DNA of 64,000 nt from an uncultured Odoribacter sp. (lineage in GTDB: Bacteria; Bacteroidota; Bacteroidia; Bacteroidales; Marinifilaceae). Positions 41,214 to 49,767 of this stretch are shown one piece after another. How positions within the stretch are numbered: the first letter of the stretch is position 1; each line of letters starts with the position of its first letter. The notes under the pieces were generated by a model. It was not told where the DNA came from. It did no database searches and saw only the letters and a program-made list of their open reading frames with translations. The stretch is taken from assembly GCA_910588375.1 (NCBI GenBank), contig CAJUQA010000004.1, positions 1-64,000 on the forward strand, in the 5' to 3' direction. Position numbers and translations under genes: made by a program.

Positions 41214-42932
41214 ATGGCAACGATAACAAGACAGCAATATAATGACCTGTACGGACCTACCGTAGGGGATAAAATCCGTTTGGGAGATACCGACCTGTAT
41301 GTCGAGATTACAAAAGACCTCTGCGTGTATGGAGATGAAGTCGTTTACGGCGGAGGAAAGACGCTGCGGGACGGAATGGGATTGGCCAATACAACGACGG
41401 CGGAAGGCGGTACGTTGGATTTGGTGATTACGAATGTGACTATTATTGATCCGGTATTGGGAGTCATAAAAGCCGATGTCGGAGTGAAAGACGGAAAGAT
41501 TGCCGGTATAGGCAAAGCCGGAAACCCGAATATTATGCGGGGCGTGAATCCGGAATTGGTTACCGGCACCGCGACGGATTCTATTTCCGGAGAACATCTG
41601 ATTTTGACTGCGGCTGCCATTGACGGACACGTACACATGATTGCGCCGCAACAGGCATATCATTGTTTGAGCAATGGCGTAACTACTCTTGTCGGAGGAG
41701 GTGTCGGCCCTACGGACGGAAGTAACGGTACGACGATTACGTCGGGAACTTGGAATATGAAACGGATGTTGCAGGCTATCGACGGTTTGCCCGTTAATTA
41801 CGGTTTGCTGGGTAAAGGTAACTGTTCCGTACGCCGCCCGTTGGTGGAGCAGATGTTGGCGGGTGCCTGCGGTTTTAAAATCCATGAAGACTGGGGAAGT
41901 ACACCGGCAGCTATCCGTGCCACGATGGCCGTTGCTGATGAATTTGACGTGCAAGTGGCTATTCATACGGACACGCTCAATGAGGGTGGTTATGTGGAAG
42001 ACACGATTGCCGCTATAGACGGGCGTACGATTCATACGTATCATACGGAGGGAGCAGGTGGCGGCCATGCGCCGGACTTGCTGAAAGTGGCTTCCTTGGC
42101 AAATATATTGCCTTCTTCTACGAATCCTACTTTGCCGTTCGGTATAAACTCGCAAGCGGAATTATTTGATATGATTATGGTATGCCACAATTTGAATCCG
42201 AAAATACCGTCCGATGTGTCGTTTGCGGAAAGCCGTGTACGTCCGGAAACCCAGGCGGCAGAAAATGTCCTGCATGATTTGGGTGTGATTTCGATGATTT
42301 CTTCCGATTCACAGGCGATGGGACGTGTCGGCGAGAATTTCCTGCGGGCATTCCAAATGGCAAGTTACATGAAGCAGGTGAGAGGGAAATTGGCGGAAGA
42401 TTCCGACCAGAATGACAATTTCCGGGTATTGCGCTATTTGGCAAAGCTGACCATCAATCCGGCCATTACATATGGATTTTCAGATGTGTTGGGATCTATT
42501 GAAAAAGGAAAGATGGCCGACCTCGTATTGTGGGAACCCGCCTTTTTCGGAACGAAACCGAAAATGGTTATTAAAGGGGGCTTGGTAAATTGGGCGAATA
42601 TGGGAGATCCGAATGCTTCTTTGCCCACTCCCCAGCCGATGTATTATCGTCCGATGTACGGATGTTTCGGCTCTGCCATGCCCAAGAGTTGCATTTCTTT
42701 TGTTTCCAGAGCTTCACACGATGCGGGAATCAAGGAAAAATACGGCTTACAGCGAATTGTGCGCCCCGTACACGGTTGCCGGCAAATCGGCAAACCCCAC
42801 ATGGTGTTGAACGGAAATATGCCGAAGATCGATGTGAATCCCGAGACCTTTGAGGTATTTGTAGACGGTCAGCATGCTTATGTGAAACCGGCTGAAAAAT
42901 TCCCGTTGGGACAGCTTTATTTTTTCAGTTAA
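41214..42932 (+). CDS. ureC: Urease alpha (catalytic) subunit UreC
   Basis: The 572-aa catalytic subunit with the dinickel centre. The ligands can be seen in order: GHVHMIAPQQ near 138, the carbamylated lysine in ACGFKIHEDWGSTP near 222, HTDTLNEGGYVED near 251, HTEGAGGGHAPD near 278, the mobile-flap His in MIMVCHNLNP near 325, and the Ni-binding Asp in MISSDSQAMGRVG near 364. The N-terminus YNDLYGPTVGDKIRLGDTDLY is also typical. All catalytic residues appear intact. It lies directly after ureB; a hairpin separates it from ureE. Confidence 0.98.
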   Translation: MATITRQQYNDLYGPTVGDKIRLGDTDLYVEITKDLCVYGDEVVYGGGKTLRDGMGLANTTTAEGGTLDLVITNVTIIDPVLGVIKADVGVKDGKIAGIGKAGNPNIMRGVNPELVTGTATDSISGEHLILTAAAIDGHVHMIAPQQAYHCLSNGVTTLVGGGVGPTDGSNGTTITSGTWNMKRMLQAIDGLPVNYGLLGKGNCSVRRPLVEQMLAGACGFKIHEDWGSTPAAIRATMAVADEFDVQVAIHTDTLNEGGYVEDTIAAIDGRTIHTYHTEGAGGGHAPDLLKVASLANILPSSTNPTLPFGINSQAELFDMIMVCHNLNPKIPSDVSFAESRVRPETQAAENVLHDLGVISMISSDSQAMGRVGENFLRAFQMASYMKQVRGKLAEDSDQNDNFRVLRYLAKLTINPAITYGFSDVLGSIEKGKMADLVLWEPAFFGTKPKMVIKGGLVNWANMGDPNASLPTPQPMYYRPMYGCFGSAMPKSCISFVSRASHDAGIKEKYGLQRIVRPVHGCRQIGKPHMVLNGNMPKIDVNPETFEVFVDGQHAYVKPAEKFPLGQLYFFS

Positions 42933-42961
42933 GCATTTTGAGAACAGGATAGACAGTTGTG

Positions 42962-42991
42962 TGCCGGGAGGATGTTTATGTTCTTCCGGCA
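42962..42991 (+). promoter_or_regulatory. Intercistronic hairpin between ureC and ureE
   Basis: TGCCGGGAGGA (42962-42972) pairs with TCTTCCGGCA (42982-42991) with G-U wobbles, in the only sizeable gap of the ure operon, followed by a short T-rich stretch. It could be a partial terminator or an RNA-stability element setting structural subunits above accessory proteins. Confidence 0.6.
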
Positions 42992-43023
42992 ACGATTTTA
43001 TCTTATTAAACTAAAATCAACCT

Positions 43024-43590
43024 ATGAAAATCTACTCGGAAGTTATTGGAAATATTTATACGGATACGAATTGGGCGAAGAGGTTGGAGGGGGTGGAGAT
43101 AGAGTATCTCGATTTAGACCAATGGACGGCACAGAAAAGTCGTTTTATAGTCAAAAGCAGTACCGGTGCGGATTGTGCTGTGGCTTTAAGGCGGCATTGT
43201 CGCATTGAAAATGGGGATATTTTGGAGTATGATGCCCAAAACAATACGGCAGTTGTCATCCGTATTGATTTAAAACCGGTGTTGGTTGTTGATTTGCAGA
43301 AAATAGCCTCGTTGGCACCGGATGAAATTATTCGTCGCAGTGTGGAGTTGGGACATGCGGTGGGCAATCAGCATTGGCCTGCCATCGTAAAAGGAACGAA
43401 AGTGTATATTCCTTTGACGGTGGATAAAAAAGTGATGATGAGTGTGATGGAAACACACCATTTTGAGGATATGCCCTGTGAATTTCAAGAGGGGCGGGAG
43501 GTACTCCCGTTTCTTTCTCCCCACGAAGTGCGGAAACTTTTCGGCGGGAGTTCTCAGGAATTACCCCATAGTCATGTACATCACCATTAA
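43024..43590 (+). CDS. ureE: Urease accessory protein UreE
   Basis: A 188-aa nickel metallochaperone that hands Ni2+ to the UreG-UreF-UreD complex. The N-terminal domain (about 1-75) and the C-terminal metal-binding domain are present, with SVELGHAVGNQHWPAIV near 111-127 and VMMSVMETHHFEDMP near 138-152. The C-terminal tail ends HSHVHHH, a short His cluster typical of UreE and additional to the core site. It opens the accessory-gene part (ureEFGD) of the operon. Confidence 0.93.
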   Translation: MKIYSEVIGNIYTDTNWAKRLEGVEIEYLDLDQWTAQKSRFIVKSSTGADCAVALRRHCRIENGDILEYDAQNNTAVVIRIDLKPVLVVDLQKIASLAPDEIIRRSVELGHAVGNQHWPAIVKGTKVYIPLTVDKKVMMSVMETHHFEDMPCEFQEGREVLPFLSPHEVRKLFGGSSQELPHSHVHHH

Positions 43591-43601
43591 AAAGAATGAG
43601 T

Positions 43602-44294
43602 ATGACGGATGAGATAACCCGTTTGATGCGGCTGGTGGAATTTGCTGATTCCGCCTTTCCGGTGGGAACCTTTTCTTTTTCCAACGGTTTGGAATCTGCG
43701 GCTTTTGAAGGTGTGGTTGAGGATGCGGAAACATTGGAACAATACACCCGTACCGTGCTACGGCAAACTGTTTACTGCGATGCGATAGCGGCATTGCATG
43801 CTTTTCGGGCGGCAGGCCGGAATGATTATGAAGCGATAAAAGAAGCAGACAGGCAGGTCATGTTATGCAAGATGAATGCGGAAGCCCGGCAGATGCTTAT
43901 CCGTACGGGGAAGAAAATGGCGGAAATCTGTACCCGGATTACGGAAAGCGCCCTGATGAAACAATGGTTGCAGGATATTCGGGAGCAACAAGTGGCAGGA
44001 ACCTATCCCGTGACCCAAGCGATTTATTTTCAACAATCAGGTTTGACGGAAAAGGAGCTGTTTGTCGCCATAGAGTACGGTGCTATTAACATGGTACTGA
44101 ATGCCGCCTTACGTTGTGTGAAAGTTTCCCATTATGAGACCCAGTCCATTCTTTATCGGCTTAGTGCCGAGGCAGCAGCCGATTATGAAAGTATTCGGGA
44201 GGCGGAATATGAAGATATGGCGGCTTTCGTTCCGGAAATGGATATAATGGCTTCCCTGCATGAAAAGGGAAAAATGAGAATGTTTATGAATTAA
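43602..44294 (+). CDS. ureF: Urease accessory protein UreF
   Basis: A 230-aa all-helical accessory protein that bridges UreD and UreG in nickel insertion. Family segments are visible: RLVEFADSAFPVGTFSFSNGLE near 10-31, DIREQQVAGTYPVTQAIYF near 128-146 and NAALRCVKVSHYETQSILYRL near 168-188. Start at 43602 (MTDEITRL); an ATG six bases earlier is possible. ureG follows after 21 bp. Confidence 0.95.
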   Translation: MTDEITRLMRLVEFADSAFPVGTFSFSNGLESAAFEGVVEDAETLEQYTRTVLRQTVYCDAIAALHAFRAAGRNDYEAIKEADRQVMLCKMNAEARQMLIRTGKKMAEICTRITESALMKQWLQDIREQQVAGTYPVTQAIYFQQSGLTEKELFVAIEYGAINMVLNAALRCVKVSHYETQSILYRLSAEAAADYESIREAEYEDMAAFVPEMDIMASLHEKGKMRMFMN

Positions 44295-44315
44295 AAACTG
44301 AAAATAGAATAAAGA

Positions 44316-44966
44316 ATGAGTAATACATGTCGAATCGGTGTCGGTGGACCGGTCGGGTCCGGTAAAACGGCACTTATAGAAGCGATAACGCCTTATTTGT
44401 TGAAATCGGGTTTACAGGTACTGATTATCACCAATGATATTGTTACGACAGAAGACGCCAAACACGTCCGGAAAATGCTGAAAGGCTATTTGGCGGAAGA
44501 ACGGATTATCGGAGTGGAAACAGGAGCATGTCCGCATACGGCAGTCAGGGAAGATCCCTCTATGAATATTGCGGCGGTGGAGGAAATGGAAGCGAAGTTC
44601 CCGGACAGTGATGTGGTTTTGATTGAATCGGGTGGGGATAACCTGACCCTGACGTTCAGTCCCGCATTGGTAGACTTTTTTATCTATGTTATAGATGTTG
44701 CCGCCGGGGATAAAATTCCCCGGAAGGATGGTCCCGGCATCTCTTATTCCGATATTTTGGTGATAAACAAAACCGATTTGGCCCCCTATGTCCATGCGGA
44801 TTTGGAAGTTATGCGCCGCGATTCGGAAAAAATGCGTCCGGGCAAACCTTTTCTGTTTACCAATTGTATGACCGGCGAAGGAATAGAGGAATTGGTGGCA
44901 TTGATTCGGAATATGGCGCTTTTCGACAGAATAGTGCAAAAAGAAGAAGAAAAAGCAGAAGCATGA
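44316..44966 (+). CDS. ureG: Urease accessory GTPase UreG
   Basis: A 216-aa SIMIBI-class GTPase that drives nickel delivery to urease by GTP hydrolysis. The P-loop GGPVGSGKTALIEA lies near residues 9-22; NDIVTTEDAKHVRK near 41, GVETGACPHTAVREDPSMN near 65-83 with the conserved Cys-Pro-His metal site, IESGGDNLTLTFSP near 106-119, and VINKTDLAPYV (the guanine NKxD) near 149 are all present. Its stop overlaps ureD by 4 bp. Confidence 0.97.
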   Translation: MSNTCRIGVGGPVGSGKTALIEAITPYLLKSGLQVLIITNDIVTTEDAKHVRKMLKGYLAEERIIGVETGACPHTAVREDPSMNIAAVEEMEAKFPDSDVVLIESGGDNLTLTFSPALVDFFIYVIDVAAGDKIPRKDGPGISYSDILVINKTDLAPYVHADLEVMRRDSEKMRPGKPFLFTNCMTGEGIEELVALIRNMALFDRIVQKEEEKAEA

Positions 44967-45880
44967 AAGATTTTGCAAAATGCAGGGAGTTGTCTCCCTA
45001 CTTGGCGGAAACACCGGCAATGCGATTGGGTGCTCCGGGAAAAAACGGGAAACTCGATTTGGTGTTTGAATTGGATGCGAGTAACAAATCCATTATGAGA
45101 CATTGGGACCGTCGGGCTCCCCTTATCGTACAGCAGGAACTCTATTTTGATGAGGGCATGCCGGAAATGCCTTGTGTCTATATTTTATCTTCCGGCGGTC
45201 CTAATGTGGACGGAGACCGTTATGAAAACCGTTTTACGGTACGTAAAGACGCTTATGCTTTCATATCGACGGGTGCGGCGACGAAGATTGCCGAAATGAT
45301 TTATAATTATTCGGCCTTGAAACAGACTTTCGTATTAGAGGAAAATGCCTATCTGGAATACCTTCCGGAAGCGACCATTCCTTGCCGCAACAGCCGTTAT
45401 GTGACGGATACCGATATTCATATACATCCTTCTGCAACGTTGTTTTATGCGGAAATATATACCAGCGGGCGGAAATACTACCGGGAAGGAGAATTGTTTG
45501 TTTATGACCTTCTGTCTGTTTGCACGCGGGCGTTTCGACCGAACGGAGTACCGCTTTTTAGAGAAAAGATGGTGGCGGAACCTAAAAGGAAGTCGGTGCG
45601 GCATATTGGCGTTATGCACCATTATGATGTTTTTGCCAACGTCATTGTACTGACTCCGGAAAAAGATGCCGCACAGATTTACGAACGTACACAGGCTGTT
45701 ATGAATCGGGAAGAAAACTTGGCAGTGGGTATCACTCATTTGCCGAATCGATGCGGATTGATATTTAAAGTATTGGGAAAAGAAACCCAACCCGTGAAGA
45801 GAGCGGTACGGGAATTTTGTTCCGTTGTCCGTATGCAGATTAAGGGGAAACCCTTACCGGAGGAATTTATTTGGCGTTGA
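44963..45880 (+). CDS. ureD: Urease accessory protein UreD
   Basis: A 305-aa UreD (UreH) protein, the scaffold that binds urease and receives UreF-UreG. The start at 44963 (MKDFAKCREL) overlaps the ureG stop and is preferred over an upstream in-frame ATG at 44864 within ureG. Family segments are LSSGGPNVDGDRYENRFTV near 74-92, STGAATKIAEMIYN near 102, LEYLPEATIPCRNSRYV near 128-144 and FREKMVAEPKRKSV near 196. It completes the ureABC-EFGD set, and no other ure gene is missing. Confidence 0.92.
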   Translation: MKDFAKCRELSPYLAETPAMRLGAPGKNGKLDLVFELDASNKSIMRHWDRRAPLIVQQELYFDEGMPEMPCVYILSSGGPNVDGDRYENRFTVRKDAYAFISTGAATKIAEMIYNYSALKQTFVLEENAYLEYLPEATIPCRNSRYVTDTDIHIHPSATLFYAEIYTSGRKYYREGELFVYDLLSVCTRAFRPNGVPLFREKMVAEPKRKSVRHIGVMHHYDVFANVIVLTPEKDAAQIYERTQAVMNREENLAVGITHLPNRCGLIFKVLGKETQPVKRAVREFCSVVRMQIKGKPLPEEFIWR

Positions 45881-45906
45881 AAACATTTAAAGAAAGGGAG
45901 TGAAAT

Positions 45907-46881
45907 ATGGAAAATCAAACAGTAACATTACCTAAAATTTTTTCTTTGGATTTTTGCCGAATCTTAGGCAAAGGCGTGGGGCAAGTCATGTTTCAGGATA
46001 ACGCTTGGACCGGCTTGTTCTTTTTGGCGGGAATTTTTTATGGTTCTTATGCCACAGGTAATCCTGCCGTGGCATGGGGTGCTTTGGTCGGAGTTATCGT
46101 ATCGACCTTGACAGGGTATTTGTTGAACTATCCGGCGGTGAAAGGACTTGCAGGATTGTGGGGCTTTAACGGCGTATTGGTCGGATGTGCTTTGCCCACC
46201 TTTTTGGGGAATGTCCCTTTGATGTGGCTGGCACTTATTATTTTTTCCGCTATGACCACATGGGTAATGGTGGGGTTGAACCATTTGCTGGCTCCCTATA
46301 AAGTGAGTTCCTTTACTTTTCCGTTTGTGCTGCTTACATGGTTTGTTCTTTTGGCGGCACGGATTATGCACGGATTGCCTCATGCGGCCTTGGGAACACC
46401 GGGACTTCCCGGAAATTTTTCCTCGTCATTGGATCTGTCTTTTGTAAATCTGCTGGTTTATTGGTTACGAGGCATCAGTCAGGTGTTTTTGGTAAATTCG
46501 TGGGTCACCGGACTACTCTTTCTAATCGGTTTGGCCATCAGCAACCGTTGGGCGGCGATATGGGCGGCTATCGGTTCTGCATTGGCATTGTTTTTTGCGA
46601 TATTGTATCAATGTAACAGCAGTGATATAGCAAACGGACTTTTCGGATTCAGTCCCGTCCTGACCGGTATAGCTTTAGGAATAACTTTTTACAGCGTAAA
46701 TTGGCGAACCTTTCTGTGGAGTTTGGCGGGTATCGTGGCCACTGTGTTTATTCAGGCGGCCATGGATACCTTTTTCACCCCTTTCGGAATCCCTACGCTT
46801 ACCGCGCCTTTTTGTGTGGCTACATGGCTATTCCTTTTGCCTCATCTGAATTTGGATAAAAAAGTGCTGCAACAAGGGTAA
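45907..46881 (+). CDS. UT-family urea transporter
   Basis: A 324-aa urea transporter of the UT (Jk/UT-A/B) family with about ten membrane segments in two similar halves. Each half shows the signature: GVGQVMFQDNAWTGLFFLAG near 19-38 with GLWGFNGVLVGCALP near 82-96, and RGISQVFLVNSWVTGLLFLIG near 188-208 with ANGLFGFSPVLTGIALG near 242-258. TFPFVLLTW and TAPFCVATW are the paired selectivity-region blocks. It allows passive, pH-independent urea entry and is placed 26 bp after ureD, within the operon. Confidence 0.92.
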   Translation: MENQTVTLPKIFSLDFCRILGKGVGQVMFQDNAWTGLFFLAGIFYGSYATGNPAVAWGALVGVIVSTLTGYLLNYPAVKGLAGLWGFNGVLVGCALPTFLGNVPLMWLALIIFSAMTTWVMVGLNHLLAPYKVSSFTFPFVLLTWFVLLAARIMHGLPHAALGTPGLPGNFSSSLDLSFVNLLVYWLRGISQVFLVNSWVTGLLFLIGLAISNRWAAIWAAIGSALALFFAILYQCNSSDIANGLFGFSPVLTGIALGITFYSVNWRTFLWSLAGIVATVFIQAAMDTFFTPFGIPTLTAPFCVATWLFLLPHLNLDKKVLQQG

Positions 46882-46907
46882 ATACGAACCGACAAACAGA
46901 ATAACCG

Positions 46908-48275
46908 ATGGAAAATACATCCCACCCGTTGAATATGGAAGACATGCCCCTGCGTTTCCGGCATGTATATATCTTGATTATCGCTTCTGCCGGACAAGGC
47001 TTCGGAGGTATGCTGGCGATATTGGTCGGCGTGATAGCCCCCTTGCTTGCCATCACGCATCATCCCGCCTTATCCTCTTGGCTTCAAAGTATCATTTGCA
47101 CATCCGGATTGATAGGAATAATGCTCGGTTCTTTACTTTTCGGGAAGTTGAGCGATAAATTCGGGTATCTCTTTTTCTTTCGTCTCTGTCCTCTCATTGT
47201 CACGGGGGCTTCCTTGGGTATTTATTTTTATCCTACGATACCGTTCTTAATTGTTTGCTTGTTTCTTATCGGACTTGCCATAGGCGGTTCCTATGCCCTT
47301 GATCCGTCCTATCTGTCGGAAATAATGCCTGTCCGATGGAGAAAAACGATGTTGGGTATCTCCAAAGCCATGTCGGGAGTTGGAAACATAATGATGATAT
47401 CTATCGCTTATATTGTTTTGAAGCACTCGGACAATCCGGCAATTTGGCATAGCCTGTTTTTAGTCTTGGCCGTGTTGGCGGCGCTGACTTTTTTATTCCG
47501 TTTTTGGTTTGTAGAGAGTCCGGCATGGCTGCTCGCCCATGGGAAGCGCGTGGAGGCGGAACGCAATCTGCGTCACTTTTTAGGGCAGGATGTTTCTATC
47601 GGAGAACCGGCACCTAAAAAAGTACAACCTGTATCCGTTTCCGAACCCCGTCAAAGCCTTTTCTCCCGGAAAAATATAAGGCGCATTGTATTGAGCGGTG
47701 TACCGTGGGGATGCGAAGGAATGGGCGTGTATGGGATCGGTATTTTTACTCCCATCTTACTTTTGACGCTCGGACTGATACAACGGGGCGAGAACCCTTT
47801 TGAAAAAGTTGTGGAATCACTGCGCTTCACCTTTTATATAAATCTTTTTGTTATGTTTGGCTTTCTATTGGGATTAAGTGTCGTGAGACGTTATAACCTG
47901 ATAAAAACCCAATTTTGGGGATTTATAGTGAGTGCTGTTGGATTGGCTATGACATGGATGGGATATGTTTGGCACGCCCCTGCCGGAGTTCTTTTGACAG
48001 GATTCCTGCTCTTTGAGCTGGCATTGAATGCGGGACCCCATCTGTCCACATTTGAGCTTCCGAGCCGCGTATATACTTTGCAGGAACGGGCGGAAGGCGA
48101 AGGAATCGCCTCGGCATTGGGAAAACTGGGTGCCATTATCGCTACATTTGTCATTCCCCTTTTATTGAGTTGGGGCGGTGGCGGTTTGGTATTGATAGTG
48201 GCGATAGCCGTTTTATTATGCGGAGGGATAATTACCCGTTGGCTCGGCTCACAGGTATTGAATGAAAATAATTAG
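46908..48275 (+). CDS. Major facilitator superfamily permease
   Basis: A 455-aa MFS transporter with twelve hydrophobic segments. Loop 2-3 holds LGSLLFGKLSDKFGYLFFFR near 77-96, the GxxxDRxGRR-like motif A; VESPAWLLAHGKR near 205-217 is the PESPRWLL-type motif found in sugar/metabolite porters, and the central loop is hydrophilic (KKVQPVSVSEPRQSLFSRK). The substrate is unknown. It sits between the urea transporter and the fluoride channel in the urease operon, so a urea, amide or other nitrogen-linked solute or a weak acid/base is plausible; ammonium export is speculation. Confidence 0.85.
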   Translation: MENTSHPLNMEDMPLRFRHVYILIIASAGQGFGGMLAILVGVIAPLLAITHHPALSSWLQSIICTSGLIGIMLGSLLFGKLSDKFGYLFFFRLCPLIVTGASLGIYFYPTIPFLIVCLFLIGLAIGGSYALDPSYLSEIMPVRWRKTMLGISKAMSGVGNIMMISIAYIVLKHSDNPAIWHSLFLVLAVLAALTFLFRFWFVESPAWLLAHGKRVEAERNLRHFLGQDVSIGEPAPKKVQPVSVSEPRQSLFSRKNIRRIVLSGVPWGCEGMGVYGIGIFTPILLLTLGLIQRGENPFEKVVESLRFTFYINLFVMFGFLLGLSVVRRYNLIKTQFWGFIVSAVGLAMTWMGYVWHAPAGVLLTGFLLFELALNAGPHLSTFELPSRVYTLQERAEGEGIASALGKLGAIIATFVIPLLLSWGGGGLVLIVAIAVLLCGGIITRWLGSQVLNENN

Positions 48276-48300
48276 TATAAACGGATAATATTGTAAATCT

Positions 48301-48678
48301 ATGTTTAAAGCGATGTTAATAGCTGGTGCAGGTGGTTTTATAGGAACCTGCCTGCGGTATCTGACCGGAAAATTGGCGCATGCCGTTTTTTCCTCTCCTT
48401 ATCCTTGGGGAACCTTTGCCGTGAATATAATCGGTAGTTTTGTTATCGGAATCTTCTTCGGTATGGCGGAAAAAGCCCATCTGCTGTCCGCCAACATGAA
48501 TGTATTTCTGATTACCGGATTTTGTGGTGGTTTCACAACCTTTTCCTCTTTTGCGGACGATATGTTTCTGCTGATGCAAAACAAGCATTGGGGCTATTTC
48601 TCCCTTTATCTCATTTTGAGTATTGTCATCGGCATTGTTCTGGTCTGGTTGGGACGCAGTATCGTCAAACCGGCGTAA
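48301..48678 (+). CDS. crcB: CrcB/Fluc fluoride channel
   Basis: A 125-aa fluoride channel with four membrane helices. The family marks are seen: GAGGFIGTCLRYLTGK near 9-24, YPWGTFAVNIIGSFVIG near 34-50 (with the conserved Asn), and FCGGFTTFSSFADD near 74-87 with the Phe-box residues. It exports F- out of the cytoplasm. No fluoride riboswitch is seen in its 25-bp upstream gap, and it follows the MFS gene in the same direction, so it appears to be the last gene of the urease operon. Fluoride is a known urease inhibitor, which may explain the link. Confidence 0.93.
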   Translation: MFKAMLIAGAGGFIGTCLRYLTGKLAHAVFSSPYPWGTFAVNIIGSFVIGIFFGMAEKAHLLSANMNVFLITGFCGGFTTFSSFADDMFLLMQNKHWGYFSLYLILSIVIGIVLVWLGRSIVKPA

Positions 48679-48687
48679 ATGACGGGG

Positions 48688-49767
48688 CTATTCAATGATT
48701 CCTCCGCCGACCACATCGGAACCTTCGTAAAATACAGCACTTTGTCCCGGTGTGATGGAGTCGACGGGCTGTTGGAATACTACCCGTATCTTATCGTCTT
48801 CCGGATACAGGCGGGCAATGCCTCCCTGGCTCCGGTAGCGGATCTTGACGGCAACTTCCAGTCCGTCGGGAATTTGCGGATATTTCATGAGATTAAGTTC
48901 ACGGGCATATAAAGTTTGTCCTTGAAGTTCCTCCCGGGTGCCTAAAACCACTTTGTTCTCTTCTGCGGAGATGGCTACGACAAACATGGGTTGCCCCAGG
49001 GCAATACCTAAACCTTTCCGTTGGCCGATGGTATAGTGGGGAAAACCCTTGTGTTGGCCTAAGTGGTTGCCTCGGGTGTCTACAAAATCTCCGGGGCCGT
49101 ATTTTTCTGAAAAATTTTCGACCTGTTCGTTCAGAAAGGTGCGGTAGTCATTGTTCGGAATAAAACAGATTTCCTGACTTTCTCCTTTTTGGGAGAGCTT
49201 TTCATAACCGTGTTGCAGGGCGATTTGGCGTACTTCCGGTTTGGTCAGTGAGCCTAAAGGGAATAGGGTCCGTGCCAGATTGTCCTGGGTAAGCATCCAC
49301 AGGAAATAAGTCTGGTCTTTTGCTTCGTCAATGCCTTTTTGCAGGAAATAGCGGTTGTCGGCTTGACCGATACGAGCGTAGTGTCCGGTGGCGATGTAAG
49401 AGCAACCGTATTGGTCGGCAGTTTCGAGCAGTTTGCCCCATTTGATGGTCGAATTGCAGACCACACAAGGATTGGGTGTCCGCCCCTGGAGGTATTCGTC
49501 GATAAAATTGCGGATAACGCAGTCCTTGAATTCCTGGCGGATGTCCAGGATGTGATGTTCGAATCCCAGGTCCTGGGCCATCTTTTTTGCTTCAAAAAGA
49601 GAGTCCACACTGCAACAGCCTTTTTCCTTTTCCATACATCCCTTGGAAATGTTGTCGAAGGTGCGGTAGGTCACGCCTACCAACTCATATCCCTGTTCCA
49701 GTAGCAACATGGCGGCAACCGTACTGTCAATGCCGCCGCTCATGGCCATTAAAACTCTTTTTTTCAT
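48688..49767 (-). CDS. mnmA: tRNA 2-thiouridylase MnmA
   Basis: A 359-aa enzyme that thiolates U34 in tRNA-Lys, -Glu and -Gln. The PP-loop SGGIDSTVAAML lies at residues 10-21; catalytic cysteines are in RTPNPCVVCNSTIKWG near 96-111 and ESQEICFIPNNDYR near 196-209. GHYARIGQAD near 127 is also a family mark. Length and both cysteines are normal. It overlaps trmB by 4 bp and converges on crcB 9 bp away without a visible terminator. Confidence 0.95.
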   Translation of the reverse strand: MKKRVLMAMSGGIDSTVAAMLLLEQGYELVGVTYRTFDNISKGCMEKEKGCCSVDSLFEAKKMAQDLGFEHHILDIRQEFKDCVIRNFIDEYLQGRTPNPCVVCNSTIKWGKLLETADQYGCSYIATGHYARIGQADNRYFLQKGIDEAKDQTYFLWMLTQDNLARTLFPLGSLTKPEVRQIALQHGYEKLSQKGESQEICFIPNNDYRTFLNEQVENFSEKYGPGDFVDTRGNHLGQHKGFPHYTIGQRKGLGIALGQPMFVVAISAEENKVVLGTREELQGQTLYARELNLMKYPQIPDGLEVAVKIRYRSQGGIARLYPEDDKIRVVFQQPVDSITPGQSAVFYEGSDVVGGGIIE

